From Bin5 sp965220715 (lineage in GTDB: Bacteria > Chloroflexota > Anaerolineae > Caldilineales > Caldilineaceae): a stretch of 64,000 bases of DNA. The translations under genes and the position numbers were made by a program. Below, one piece after another: positions 8,821-17,853 of the stretch; the first letter of the stretch is position 1; each line of letters begins with the position of its first letter. The notes below the pieces were generated by a model, which saw nothing but the letters and a program-made list of their open reading frames with translations, did no database searches and was not told where the DNA came from. The stretch lies in contig OZ244843.1 in assembly GCA_965220715.1 (NCBI GenBank), positions 5,394,001-5,458,000 on the forward strand, written 5' to 3'.

Positions 8821-9777
8821 ATGATCGGCTATATCATCAGGCGCCTTGGTGCAATCGTGCCGACGCTTCTGGTTGGCATCTTCATCGCCTTTGCCCTGAC
8901 CTATTTCGGCCCTGGCGACCCGGTCAGTGTCTTTTTGGAGCAGCAAGGTAGGTTGAGTGAGGAAGCTTATGAAGCCTTGCGCAGGCAATATGGGCTGGAC
9001 CGCCCGTTCCTGGTGCAGTTCGGCGACTACGTCACCGGTCTCGTGCGCGGCACGTTCGGCAAATCGATCTGGGCCGGCGGCCGCCCCATCGAGGTCATGA
9101 TCCAGCGCGCGCTGCCGGTCAGTGTCCAACTTGGCTTCGTCGCTTTTCTCATAACGGTAGGAACGGGCATTCCCTTGGGGATCTTCGCGGCCCTGAGACA
9201 GAATACGCTGTTTGATTACGCGATTGTGTCGGCGTCGGTCGTGGTGTCCTCGATCCCTACCTTTGTGTTAGCGCCGATGCTGCTGATTCTGTTCGTGCTG
9301 GTGATCCCCGTTCTGAAGAACCCAATCGGCTGGGGCGGTATCTTCGACGCGCGTATCGTGCTGCCCGCATTCTGTATCGCGGTGGGGCCGCTGATGGGGA
9401 TAGTGCGCCAGGCGCGGAGCGCTGTGTTGGAGGTGATCCGGCAGGACTATGTGCGCACTGCCTACGCCAAGGGGCTGCCGCGACGGATGGTTGTCTGGAG
9501 GCATATTTTTCGCCACATCCTGACGCCCCTGTTGTCGGTCGGCGTGGGGCTATTCGGGGGGATCCTGCAAGGCTCTATCTTCGTTGAACGCGTTTTCAAC
9601 ATTCCGGGCTACGGTGCCCTCAGCTTCCAGTCCTTCGTGGCGCGAGACTTTCCTGTCATCCTGGCAACGACGGTGGTGGCGGCGATTATTGCAATGTCCT
9701 TGAATCTGGTGCTCGATATTTCGTATGGGTTGGTCGACCCGCGAGTCCGACTGGGCAGACGTGTCGAGGAGGCTTAG
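8821..9777 (+). CDS. ABC transporter permease, DppB/OppB type
   Basis: 318 residues starting MIGYIIRRLGAIVPTLLVGIF, the usual N-terminal segment of DppB-like permeases. Several membrane helices are evident, and the cytoplasmic EAA-type loop (DYVRTAYAKGLP, then HIFRHILTPLL) that docks onto the ATPase is present. The stop lies two bases before the GTG of the next permease, so the two are translationally linked. The partner ATPases (DppD/DppF type) are not next to it, so the transporter must use ATPases encoded elsewhere. Confidence 0.93.
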   Translation: MIGYIIRRLGAIVPTLLVGIFIAFALTYFGPGDPVSVFLEQQGRLSEEAYEALRRQYGLDRPFLVQFGDYVTGLVRGTFGKSIWAGGRPIEVMIQRALPVSVQLGFVAFLITVGTGIPLGIFAALRQNTLFDYAIVSASVVVSSIPTFVLAPMLLILFVLVIPVLKNPIGWGGIFDARIVLPAFCIAVGPLMGIVRQARSAVLEVIRQDYVRTAYAKGLPRRMVVWRHIFRHILTPLLSVGVGLFGGILQGSIFVERVFNIPGYGALSFQSFVARDFPVILATTVVAAIIAMSLNLVLDISYGLVDPRVRLGRRVEEA

Positions 9778-9779
9778 TC

Positions 9780-10754
9780 GTGTACAGTGAGGCCTCCTCC
9801 ACCAGCCAACTGTTCCGTCAAGAGGAACGCAGCCTGGTCCGCGATGCCGTGCGCAAGTTGGTTGCCAACAGGTTGGCGATGATCAGTCTCGTTGTCATCA
9901 TTTTCGTCTTTTTTGTCGGTATTTTCGGACCCTACCTGGCGCCGCAGGATTATCTTGAGCAGGATCTGCGGGCGTACAATCAAGGGCCAAGCCGAGAGCA
10001 CCTGCTGGGCACTGACGAATTGGGGCGTGATATGCTGTCGCGCCTGCTTTGGGGTGGACGGACGGCAATTATGGTGGCGGTCGTAAGCACCTCTATTTCC
10101 TATCTGATCGGTATTCTCTTTGGCACGCTGGCGGCCTATCGCGGCGGGCTTACCGATGCCGCGTTTGTGCGCATCGTTGATCTGTTCGACAGCTTTCCTC
10201 ACATTCTGGTGGCAATGCTGTTGGCGTCCACGTTGAGGCCATGGGTCCTGCGACTGGCGCGGGAACTTGAGACAACGCAGGGAATGAGCTTACTCGCAGA
10301 CAACACTGTCTATATTGACTACCTGGTTGTCTTTGGCTCGCTGTCGATGATTGGCTGGGCTGGTATTGGCCGCCTGATCCGCGGTCAGGTGCTGACGTTG
10401 CGGGCGACCGATTTTGTCCTGGCTGCCCGCTGCGTGGGAGCCAGGGAACGCTGGATCATCTTGCGGCATCTTGTGCCAAACGCTATCGGCCCGTTGATCG
10501 TAGCATTGAGCAGCAGCTTCGGCGGCGCGATGATGTACGAGTCGAGCCTCAGTTTCATTGGCATCGGCATCCAGCCCCCTGGGGCCAGTTGGGGCAATAT
10601 GATTGTCCTGAGCATGGGACAGTGGCGCTACTATCCCCACTTGGTGCTGATGCCTGGTATCCTGTTGATGTTGGCAATCATCGCCTTCAACTTCTTCGGT
10701 GATGGTCTCAACGACGCTTTGAATCCCCGCGCCCTGACACCTGAGAGGAGTTAG
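9780..10754 (+). CDS. ABC transporter permease, DppC/OppC type
   Basis: 324 residues from a GTG start at 9780. It has the DppC-type N-terminal cytoplasmic tail (QEERSLVRDAVRKLVANRLAM), a first membrane helix, the LLGTDELGRDMLSRLLWGGR motif typical of this subunit, and the EAA loop (DFVLAARCVGARERWIILRHLVPN). It pairs with the DppB-like protein to form the membrane channel. It ends the operon; the next gene is convergent. Confidence 0.93.
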   Translation: MYSEASSTSQLFRQEERSLVRDAVRKLVANRLAMISLVVIIFVFFVGIFGPYLAPQDYLEQDLRAYNQGPSREHLLGTDELGRDMLSRLLWGGRTAIMVAVVSTSISYLIGILFGTLAAYRGGLTDAAFVRIVDLFDSFPHILVAMLLASTLRPWVLRLARELETTQGMSLLADNTVYIDYLVVFGSLSMIGWAGIGRLIRGQVLTLRATDFVLAARCVGARERWIILRHLVPNAIGPLIVALSSSFGGAMMYESSLSFIGIGIQPPGASWGNMIVLSMGQWRYYPHLVLMPGILLMLAIIAFNFFGDGLNDALNPRALTPERS

Positions 10755-10899
10755 GCCGATACGGAGGACAAGATGGCAGTGCCTTTGCACTAGCTGTTTG
10801 AAGGAGCCGGCTGTCTGGACAGTGGAGAAAGAGAAGGCTATCGTGGATGGGCCGTGCGTAGGCTACGCGAAGATGTCATGAAAGACCCGAACCACAGGT

Positions 10900-11829
10900 T
10901 CAGACTCGGGGCACTCCCGCCTCGCGGAAGAGGGTGTGCAGTTCGGCAAGGAGTTCGGAAGACAACCGTGAATAGGGCGGGCGCGGCGGGCCGACTTTGA
11001 GGCCTACCGCTTCCATCGCCGCCTTTATGAACGGTCCCTCGCCCTCGGTATATTTGATTGCCTGCTCCACCCAGGCCGACCACTTCCACTTGAATGCAGC
11101 AAGCGTTACGTGTGCGTCGTCGTATTTTCCGGCCTCCAATTGGCGCCAGATCTTGCGGGGATACTGTGGCCAGAAACCGCTGAGGTGGGTCACGAACGCT
11201 CTTGAGCCATACATATGGCTGAGCAGGTGATGGCCCTCGTTGTCGACCATGGCCACTGTGTCTTTGAAGGCCAGAATCGTGTCGCGGAAGACCGCCATAT
11301 CGGCTGAGGCCCACTTGATTGCGCCCACGGTGGGGATTGAAGTCAGCCGGTCCAGCAGTTCGCGGCTCATGTGGATGCCGTCCCAGGGCGTGTGGTAGAC
11401 CATGAGCGTTACCCCGGAATTTTCGGCGACCAGCTTGAAAAGATTGTAGATGTCTCGTTCGGTGGATGGGTAGTAGTAGAGTTGACCCAACTGGGCGGCG
11501 GCGACGCCGACGTCTTCAGCGTATTTGGCGAGATCGAGGATGACCCGGAAATCGGTGTGCTGAATACTGGTCATGATGGGCACTTGGCCCTGTGCGGCTT
11601 CGATCGAGGCGTCCATGACCGCTTTGCGCTCGTCCACATTCAGGGTTGGGAACTCGCCGCCTGCCGCGCCTACCAATAGGACGCCGTCACCGGTCGTGAC
11701 GCCGCCTTCGACCATGAAACGGATATTGTCTTGCAAAGAGTCCAGATCGAGTGAAAAGTCCTCTTTGAACGGTGTCGCAACCGCCACTACTGGTCCGCGC
11801 AGCCAGTCACGGATATTATTGCGATCCAT
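10900..11829 (-). CDS. DapA/NanA-family lyase (dihydrodipicolinate synthase family protein)
   Basis: 309 residues from ATG 11829, with a GGAG site upstream; a further ATG at 11856 adds nine residues without family match. The TIM-barrel Schiff-base family signature is complete: GAAGGEFPTL loop, Tyr145 (MVYHTP) and Lys172 (AIKWAS). Members include dihydrodipicolinate synthase, N-acetylneuraminate lyase and sugar-acid dehydratases. Standing convergent to a sialidase-like gene and a transporter, a role in breaking down sialic acid or a related keto-sugar acid is plausible, but the sequence alone does not decide this. Confidence 0.85.
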   Translation of the reverse strand: MDRNNIRDWLRGPVVAVATPFKEDFSLDLDSLQDNIRFMVEGGVTTGDGVLLVGAAGGEFPTLNVDERKAVMDASIEAAQGQVPIMTSIQHTDFRVILDLAKYAEDVGVAAAQLGQLYYYPSTERDIYNLFKLVAENSGVTLMVYHTPWDGIHMSRELLDRLTSIPTVGAIKWASADMAVFRDTILAFKDTVAMVDNEGHHLLSHMYGSRAFVTHLSGFWPQYPRKIWRQLEAGKYDDAHVTLAAFKWKWSAWVEQAIKYTEGEGPFIKAAMEAVGLKVGPPRPPYSRLSSELLAELHTLFREAGVPRV

Positions 11830-11967
11830 AGTGCATCTCCACGGTTGACCCGCCATTCCCTGAAACTTGCTCTGTGTCTGCCATTATCTACCCGCACGCG
11901 AGAAAATCCTAACGAATTGTTTCGTTCATGTCCAGGTACACAGGCAGAAACCAGTGGACAGAAATAC

Positions 11968-12007
11968 ACAACAGAAAGGCCGGGCCTTCATGTGCGAAGA
12001 CCCGACC
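11968..12007 (-). terminator. Rho-independent terminator of the ATP synthase operon
   Basis: On the minus strand a 12-bp stem (GGTCGGGTCTTC pairing with GAAGGCCCGGCC, with G-U pairs) closes a six-base loop and is followed by TTTCTGTTGT. It lies 26 bp beyond the stop of the epsilon-subunit gene. Confidence 0.8.
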
Positions 12008-12032
12008 TGAATTCTTTTTCTGCAAGAAGGCG

Positions 12033-12470
12033 CTACCCTTCATCCTCCACGAAGACACCCGGTCGGCTGCTGCGGCGACGGCGGGCGACCTTCAATCTCA
12101 GTTGGCTGCGGCGGTAGGCGACCTCTACGGGGCGGCGTTCTTCGGGCGACCGCGTGCTCAGCGCGTCTTCGGCGAGTTGCATGGCGGCCTCGGCGCGGGC
12201 AATGTCGATCTCTTCAGCGCGTTCAGCCGAGCGCGCCATCACGATCACCTTGTCCGGCAGCACTTCGACTACGCCACCACTGACTGCGATGTACTCGGCT
12301 TCGCCGTCGGCGCTATGCAGCGTGATCTCACCGATATTCAGCGTCGTCAGCAGGGGGGCATGGCCTGCCAATACGCCCATCTCGCCCTCGACGCCGGGCA
12401 GGGTGACCATCTGGACAGCTCCGCTGTACAGCTGTCGACTGGGGGTTACAATTTCGACCTGAATCGTCAT
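12033..12470 (-). CDS. atpC: ATP synthase F1 subunit epsilon
   Basis: 145 residues, starting MTIQVEIVTPSRQLYSGAVQMVTLPG, with the beta-sandwich motif GEMGVLAGHAPLLTTLNIGEI and an Ala/Arg-rich C-terminal helical hairpin. Epsilon is part of the central stalk and couples rotation while restraining wasteful ATP hydrolysis. The start overlaps the stop of the beta gene by four bases (ATGA), indicating translational coupling. It is the last gene of the operon. Confidence 0.95.
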   Translation of the reverse strand: MTIQVEIVTPSRQLYSGAVQMVTLPGVEGEMGVLAGHAPLLTTLNIGEITLHSADGEAEYIAVSGGVVEVLPDKVIVMARSAERAEEIDIARAEAAMQLAEDALSTRSPEERRPVEVAYRRSQLRLKVARRRRSSRPGVFVEDEG

Positions 12471-13888
12471 TGCTCCTGCCTCAGTTGTTCACCCTTTTCG
12501 ACCGCTTTCTCGATAGCTCCGACCATATAGAAGGCCTGCTCCGGCAGGTCGTCATGCTTCCCGTCCAGAATCTCGCGGAAGCCGCGCACGGTTTCTTCGA
12601 TCCTCACATACTCGCCAGGCTGGCCTGTGAATACCTCGGCCACGTGCATGGGCTGGGTAAGGAAGCGCTGGATCTTGCGGGCGCGGGCGACGATGATCTT
12701 GTCATCTTCGCTCAACTCTTCGACGCCGAGAATAGCGATAATGTCTTGCAGGTCCCGGTAGCGCTGGAGGGCCTGCTGCACCTCGCGGGCCACGTTGTAA
12801 TGCTCCTCGCCGACGATGAGCGGGTCGAGGATGCGGCTTGTGGAGCCGAGCGGGTCCATGGCCGGGTAGAGAGACTGCTCGGCCAGGGCGCGTTCCAGTG
12901 TAATGGTGGCGTCGAGGTGGGCGAATGTTGTGGCCGGCGCGGGATCGGTGTAGTCGTCGGCGGGCACATAGACCGCCTGCATGGATGTAATTGAGCCGGT
13001 ATTGGTGGAGGTGATGCGCTCTTGCAACTGACCCATATCGGTGCCCAGCGTCGGCGCGTAGCCTACTGCGCTGGGCAGGCGTCCCAACAGGGCCGACACT
13101 TCGGAACCGGCCTGTACAAAGCGGAAGATGTTGTCGATGAAAAGGAGGACATCGCGGCCTTCATCACGGAAATACTCGGCCATGGTCACGCCTGTCAGGC
13201 CGACGCGCAGGCGGGCGCCGGGCGGTTCGTTCATCTGCCCGAAAACCATGACCGTCGAATCGATTACGCCTGAATCACGCATTTCGTGCCAGAGGTCATT
13301 GCCTTCGCGGCTGCGCTCGCCAACACCGGCGAATACGGAGTAGCCACTGTGGTACTCGGCGACGTTGTTGATCAGTTCCTGAATGATGACGGTCTTGCCC
13401 ACGCCGGCGCCGCCGAAGATACCGGTTTTGCCGCCCTTTGTAAAGGGGGCGATCAAGTCGACGACCTTGACGCCGGTCTCGAACAGTTCGGCTTGCGTGC
13501 TACGGTCGGCGAAGCTGGGCGGTTCGCGGTGGATGGAATAGTGGTCGGCGGCGTCGACCGCGTCATCGCTGTCGATGGGGCGTCCGGTGACGTCGAAGAT
13601 GCGGCCTAGTGTGGCCGGGCCGACAGGCACGGTGATGGGAGCGCCGAAGGAGTAGCCTTCCATACCGCGGCGCAGACCATCTGTAGTGCTCATGGCCACG
13701 GCGCGGACCGCGCCGTCCCCCAGATGCTGCTGCACCTCACAGACCAGGGTCGAATCATCGTCGAGGTCGACATAGACGGCATGGTATATCTCCGGCAGGT
13801 CCCCGCCGGTGAAGGAAAAATCCACAACCGGACCGACAACACTGGATACAGAGCCGCTGATGCGGCCATTGCTTCCGTTTTCTGACAT
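12467..13888 (-). CDS. atpD: ATP synthase F1 subunit beta
   Basis: 473 residues, the normal length. The catalytic P-loop GGAGVGKT is at residues 159-166, followed by the Walker B region (DVLLFIDNIFRF) and ALLGRLPSAVGYAPTL. The C-terminal lever motif usually written DELSEED reads EELSEDD here. It forms the catalytic nucleotide sites of F1 with alpha. It lies 48 bp downstream of the gamma gene and overlaps the epsilon gene by four bases. Confidence 0.97.
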   Translation of the reverse strand: MSENGSNGRISGSVSSVVGPVVDFSFTGGDLPEIYHAVYVDLDDDSTLVCEVQQHLGDGAVRAVAMSTTDGLRRGMEGYSFGAPITVPVGPATLGRIFDVTGRPIDSDDAVDAADHYSIHREPPSFADRSTQAELFETGVKVVDLIAPFTKGGKTGIFGGAGVGKTVIIQELINNVAEYHSGYSVFAGVGERSREGNDLWHEMRDSGVIDSTVMVFGQMNEPPGARLRVGLTGVTMAEYFRDEGRDVLLFIDNIFRFVQAGSEVSALLGRLPSAVGYAPTLGTDMGQLQERITSTNTGSITSMQAVYVPADDYTDPAPATTFAHLDATITLERALAEQSLYPAMDPLGSTSRILDPLIVGEEHYNVAREVQQALQRYRDLQDIIAILGVEELSEDDKIIVARARKIQRFLTQPMHVAEVFTGQPGEYVRIEETVRGFREILDGKHDDLPEQAFYMVGAIEKAVEKGEQLRQEQ

Positions 13889-13936
13889 GGTATGCTCCGA
13901 TCTGCTATGGGAAGGGGCCTCTCAGCCCGCTCAACT

Positions 13937-14809
13937 CTATTCCAGGCCGATTGAACCGCCTATAATATCCATCAACTCACGGGTGATGCCTTCCTGGCGC
14001 GCCTTGTTGTAGGTCAATGTCAACTCGTCCACGAGTTCATTGGCAGCTTCGGTGGCGTTGCGCATGGCAACCATGCGCGCCGAATGTTCGCTGGCGATGC
14101 TCTCGTACATGGCCTGCAAGATCTGCACCTCGATGAAACCGATCAGCACCTGCTCCAACACGGCCTCGACGCTTGGCTCGAAAATATAGTCGGGCGGCAT
14201 CGTAACGGTTGGCTCGGCCGGGACTACCGGCAATATCTGCTGCACTGAGGGCTGTTGGATCAGCGTGTTGACAAAATCGGTGAAGATGAGATGGACCTCA
14301 TCGAAACGCTGCGAACGGAAGTCGTCGATGACAGTGCGGGAGATGGGGCCGGTGTCGGCGGACGAGGGGGTATCGGGCATATTGGTGTATTCGGCGCGGA
14401 TGACCGGATCGTAACGCAGAAGCCAGTCGCGGCCCTTCTTGCCCACGGCAACGACTTCAATCTCCCGCCCCTGGTCACGCTGCTCCTTGATGAAGGCCGC
14501 ATTTTGCCGCAATACATTGGCATTGAAGCCGCCGGCCAGCCCGCGATCGGCCGTGATCAGGATAACCCCGACGCGTTTTATTTCGTCTCTAGTGGTGATG
14601 AGCGCATCCATGGTGCCGCCGCTACTTTGCAGACGGGCGATGTGGCTGAGCACTTCGAGGGCTTTTTCCGCATAGGGGCGGGTCGCCAACACCTGCTGTT
14701 GGGCACGCCGCATCTTGGATGCAGCCACGGCTTCCATCGCTCTCGTGACCTGAGAGATGTTTGTAACCGAGCGGATGCGACGGCGAATCTCACGTGTGCT
14801 TGCCACCAA
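13937..14809 (-). CDS. atpG: ATP synthase F1 subunit gamma
   Basis: 290 residues. The start (MVASTREIRRRIRSVTNISQVTRAMEAVAASKMRRAQ) and the C-terminal MVAMRNATEAANELVDELTLTYNKARQ form the two long helices of the rotor coiled coil. VILITADRGLAGGFN is the typical core motif. The terminal GITRELMDIIGGSIGLE is slightly altered from the usual ITxELxEIVxGAxAL. A 73-bp gap with heptamer-type repeats separates it from the alpha gene. Confidence 0.96.
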   Translation of the reverse strand: MVASTREIRRRIRSVTNISQVTRAMEAVAASKMRRAQQQVLATRPYAEKALEVLSHIARLQSSGGTMDALITTRDEIKRVGVILITADRGLAGGFNANVLRQNAAFIKEQRDQGREIEVVAVGKKGRDWLLRYDPVIRAEYTNMPDTPSSADTGPISRTVIDDFRSQRFDEVHLIFTDFVNTLIQQPSVQQILPVVPAEPTVTMPPDYIFEPSVEAVLEQVLIGFIEVQILQAMYESIASEHSARMVAMRNATEAANELVDELTLTYNKARQEGITRELMDIIGGSIGLE

Positions 14810-14882
14810 TGCCTCCTCAACTGCAGTGATCAGTGGTTGGTTGCCAGGTCAGTGCACTGGTCACTGACAACTGATCACCGTT
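14810..14882. repeat. Heptamer-type repeat in the atpA-atpG gap
   Basis: The gap contains CAACTGCAGTGATCAGTGG and further AGTGG/CACTG units in both orientations (for example GTGCACTGGTCACTGAC). It belongs to the dispersed AACTGCAG + AGTGGNY family seen at several other gaps in the window. Confidence 0.55.
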
Positions 14883-16412
14883 TTATTCGGACCCACTCCA
14901 GCTACTATTGAACGTCTCCAGAGCCAGGCGCAAGGAATCGAGCGATTCAGCGGGAATATCTTTTGTGCGCAGAATAGTCTGACCTATCTCCGGATGGTTG
15001 GCGTCCATGTAGGCGTGCAAATCCAGTTCCCAGCGCTTGACATCGGTGATGGCGATGTCGTCGACGTAGCCGTTTGTCACGGCGAAGAGATTCATCACCT
15101 GCTTGTCCAACTGCAAGGGCTCGTACTGGGGCTGCTTCAAAGTTTCCTGAATGCGTTGGCCGCGATTGAGCTGGCGCTGGGTCGCCGCGTCCAGGTCTGA
15201 GCCGAACTGGGCAAAGGCCGCCAACTCGCGGAACTGGCTGAACTCGAGCTTCAGGCGACCGGCCACGCCTTTCATCGCCTTGGTCTGAGCGGCACTGCCC
15301 ACGCGGCTGACCGAAAGCCCGACGTTCATGGCAGGACGGATGCCGGCGTAAAAGAGGTCGCCCTCAAGGAAGATCTGGCCGTCGGTGATCGAAATAACGT
15401 TGGTGGGAATGTATGCGGACACATCGCCGGCCTGGGTTTCGATGACCGGCAGCGCGGTCAGGCTGCCGCCACCGAACTCGTCATCCATACGCGCGGCGCG
15501 TTCCAGCAGGCGGCTGTGCAGATAGAAGACGTCGCCGGGGTAGGCCTCGCGGCCGGGCGGACGCCGCAGCAGCAGCGAGACCTGGCGGTAAGCCTGGGCG
15601 TGTTTGGAGAGATCATCGTAGACAATCAGGGCGTCGCGACCCTGCTCCATGAACTCCTCGCCCATTGCGCAACCGGCGTAGGGCGCCAGGAACTGCAGGG
15701 CGGCCGGGTCTGCGGCGGAGGCGGTCACGATAATCGTGTGATCCATGGCGCCGTGCTTCTCCAAAATGCCCACGACCTGCGCAACGGTTGACTGCTTCTG
15801 GCCGATGGCGACGTAGATGCAGATCAGGTCCTTGCCCTTCTGGTTGATGATGGTATCGATGGCGAGGGCGGTTTTGCCGGTCTGGCGGTCGCCGATGATC
15901 AACTCCCGCTGGCCGCGGCCGATGGGAATGAGGGCGTCAACAACGGTGACGCCGGTTTCGACGGGGGTGTCTACACCTTTGCGCAGCACGACGCCGGGGG
16001 CGATGCGCTCCACCGGGCGAGTCGCGGTTGCTTCGATAGGGCCTTTGCCGTCGAGGGGTTGGCCGACGGCGTTGACAACGCGGCCTATCAGCTCGTCACC
16101 GACGGGAACGGAGGCCAGGCGGCCGGTGCTGCGCACCAGGTCCCCCTCTTCGATCTCGGTGTATTCGCCCATGATGATAATACCGACGGAATCAGTGTTC
16201 AGGTTTTGGGCGATACCGAGTACACCGGTCTTGGTGAACTCGACCAACTCACTTGCCATGACCCCTTGCAGGCCGGATATGATGGCGATCCCGTCACCGA
16301 CCTCGACGACTTCGCCCACATCCACGCGGCTGGGGGCCGGCTTGAAGTTGAGGATTTGCTGCTTGAGCCGGTCAGTAAATTCCTGGGTCAGTTCCTCAGT
16401 CTGAACTGCCAT
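14883..16412 (-). CDS. atpA: ATP synthase F1 subunit alpha
   Basis: 509 residues, normal length. The non-catalytic nucleotide site P-loop GDRQTGKT is at residues 174-181. Other family blocks are present: VVNAVGQPLDGKGPI, YPGDVFYLHSRLLERAA, and SAYIPTNVISITDGQIFLE. It alternates with beta in the F1 hexamer. The N-terminal 20 or so residues would contact delta and the b stalk. A 95-bp gap separates it from the delta gene upstream. Confidence 0.97.
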   Translation of the reverse strand: MAVQTEELTQEFTDRLKQQILNFKPAPSRVDVGEVVEVGDGIAIISGLQGVMASELVEFTKTGVLGIAQNLNTDSVGIIIMGEYTEIEEGDLVRSTGRLASVPVGDELIGRVVNAVGQPLDGKGPIEATATRPVERIAPGVVLRKGVDTPVETGVTVVDALIPIGRGQRELIIGDRQTGKTALAIDTIINQKGKDLICIYVAIGQKQSTVAQVVGILEKHGAMDHTIIVTASAADPAALQFLAPYAGCAMGEEFMEQGRDALIVYDDLSKHAQAYRQVSLLLRRPPGREAYPGDVFYLHSRLLERAARMDDEFGGGSLTALPVIETQAGDVSAYIPTNVISITDGQIFLEGDLFYAGIRPAMNVGLSVSRVGSAAQTKAMKGVAGRLKLEFSQFRELAAFAQFGSDLDAATQRQLNRGQRIQETLKQPQYEPLQLDKQVMNLFAVTNGYVDDIAITDVKRWELDLHAYMDANHPEIGQTILRTKDIPAESLDSLRLALETFNSSWSGSE

Positions 16413-16507
16413 AAGCGCTGTCCTTTATTGTAAGTTTTCAGTTTGGGGTTTCTGGCAGGCGTCTGCCGCTGTTCGTCAAGACCCGAAACTGACTACCAAG
16501 TCCAAGT

Positions 16508-17005
16508 TCACCGCACCGAGGCCGCGACCATTTCGCGCAGAGCCATCAGCCGATTTGCGACCGTGTTGTCGATCAACTGATCACCGACCCTGATGCGCAG
16601 GCCGCCCATCAGGGATGGGTCAACATCGAAGCTGAAGACGAGGTCCTCACCGTATTGCTTGGTGAGTCGCTGGCGAATCTGCTCTTGGGCGTCGTCACCC
16701 AGTTCGATGGCGCTGGTGATGTCAGCTGCCTGCGGCCCGGTCTCTCCTCGCAGGCTTGCGCCCAAAGCGGCAATGACGCGGGAAAGGAGGGTTACATCGC
16801 CCTCCTGCACGAGCATTTTGACGAAGTTCTGCAGTTCCGGGGCGGCGTCGGCAGGAATCGCCGCGGCGATGGAGTCGACATCGGCGCCGAGCTTCGGGTC
16901 CTGCGCGAGCGCGTCAGCGACCTCGGTCAGCGTTGACTGCCACTGCTCTACGATCGCCTCCAGGATGGCCTGGGCATATCGTTCGGCCGTCGAGCGTTCG
17001 CTCAT
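16508..17005 (-). CDS. atpH: ATP synthase F1 subunit delta
   Basis: 165 residues, starting MSERSTAERYAQAILEAIVEQW and containing the family's C-terminal pattern SFDVDPSLMGGLRIRVGDQLIDNTVANRL. Delta joins the peripheral b stalk to the top of F1. The ATG overlaps the stop of atpF by four bases, so translation is coupled. Confidence 0.93.
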   Translation of the reverse strand: MSERSTAERYAQAILEAIVEQWQSTLTEVADALAQDPKLGADVDSIAAAIPADAAPELQNFVKMLVQEGDVTLLSRVIAALGASLRGETGPQAADITSAIELGDDAQEQIRQRLTKQYGEDLVFSFDVDPSLMGGLRIRVGDQLIDNTVANRLMALREMVAASVR

Positions 17006-17511
17006 GAACTGCTCCCGTTTTGCTGGGCCAGATAGTCGTTGACAAAGCGCTCCTGCTCATCCCGGTTGGCCAACTCCCGGCCCAGGATCTGCTCGGTCGC
17101 GGTAATCGCCAAGTCTGCGATCTGCTTTCTGGCGTCGGCCATGACGGCGGCTGTCTGCGCTTCGGCATCGGCCTGGCCCTTCATGCGGATTTCCTGGGCC
17201 TCCTGATCGGCGCGGCTGCGAACATCCTGCGCGATGCGCTCGGCATCGCGGGTTGCCTGCGCGCGCACCTCCTGCGCTTCGCGGCGGGCCTCTTCAAGGA
17301 TCGCCTGCTTCTCCACTTCGGCTTCGGCGGCGGCGTGCGACGCCTTATCGGCCTGTTCCAGACCCTGGGCGATACGCTGTTTGCGCTGCTCAAGCATGTT
17401 CAGAACCGGCTTATAAAGTAACTGTTGCAAAATAACCATCAACAGACTGAAGTTGATGATCTGCGAAAGCAATAACTGCCAACTAATACCTAATTTATCG
17501 AGAGCGTCCAA
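17002..17511 (-). CDS. atpF: ATP synthase F0 subunit b, TTG start
   Basis: 169 residues starting MDALDKLGISWQLLLSQIINF. The TTG at 17511 is chosen because a perfect AGGAGG (17523-17518) lies six bases before it. The ATG at 17586 would add residues encoded by repeat DNA that do not match the family. One membrane helix (about residues 8-29) is followed by a long charged helix (KQRIAQGLEQADKASHAAAEAEVEKQ...) that forms the peripheral stalk. A single b gene is present, so the stalk is a b homodimer. Confidence 0.92.
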   Translation of the reverse strand: MDALDKLGISWQLLLSQIINFSLLMVILQQLLYKPVLNMLEQRKQRIAQGLEQADKASHAAAEAEVEKQAILEEARREAQEVRAQATRDAERIAQDVRSRADQEAQEIRMKGQADAEAQTAAVMADARKQIADLAITATEQILGRELANRDEQERFVNDYLAQQNGSSS

Positions 17512-17625
17512 GGCCAACCTCCTGGATAAACTGCAGTGGCTAGTGGCTAGCGGCCGGCAACTGCACAGGCCACTGGAAGTGAACACTGGCCACTGACGAC
17601 TGAACTCTGGCCACTGAGAACAGGT
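17512..17625. repeat. Heptamer-type repeat between atpE and atpF
   Basis: Contains AACTGCAGTGGCTAGTGGCT and several inverted copies (GGCCACTGG, CTGGCCACTGA). The AGGAGG site of atpF lies at the edge of this repeat, so the insertion stops just short of the translation start. Confidence 0.6.
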
Positions 17626-17853
17626 TTAGACAAACTTGACCAACAGCGAGATAACCAGCGCATAGATGGCGACCGATTCACAGAAGGCGAAACCGAGCAG
17701 CATGTTGGTCTGCACAGTGTTGGTCACTTCAGGATTGCGGCCCATCGCTTCCATTGCTTTGGCGCCAATCAGACCGATCCCCACACCAGGGCCAATTGCG
17801 CCCAACCCGATAGCAAGAGCAGAACCCAGTTCCTTGGCGACTTCAACATCCAT
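17626..17853 (-). CDS. atpE: ATP synthase F0 subunit c
   Basis: 75 residues forming two membrane helices joined by the polar loop GRNPEV. The ion-binding carboxylate is Glu59 (GFAFCESVAIYALVI). The first helix has GPGVGIGLIG, without the Gln found in sodium-binding rings (GPGVGQG), and the residue two after the Glu-Ser pair is hydrophobic, so proton coupling is more likely. AAAAGGAG precedes the ATG. It is in the expected place, between a and b. Confidence 0.96.
   Translation of the reverse strand: MDVEVAKELGSALAIGLGAIGPGVGIGLIGAKAMEAMGRNPEVTNTVQTNMLLGFAFCESVAIYALVISLLVKFV

Noticed and set aside
14255..16433. Long plus-strand frames opposite atpG and atpA
   Set aside because: Antisense shadows of well-conserved ATP synthase genes in GC-rich DNA.
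17626..17853. Sodium-coupled ATP synthase considered from the c subunit
   Set aside because: The helix-1 Gln is absent (GPGVGIG) and the residue after Glu-Ser is Val, so proton coupling is more likely.
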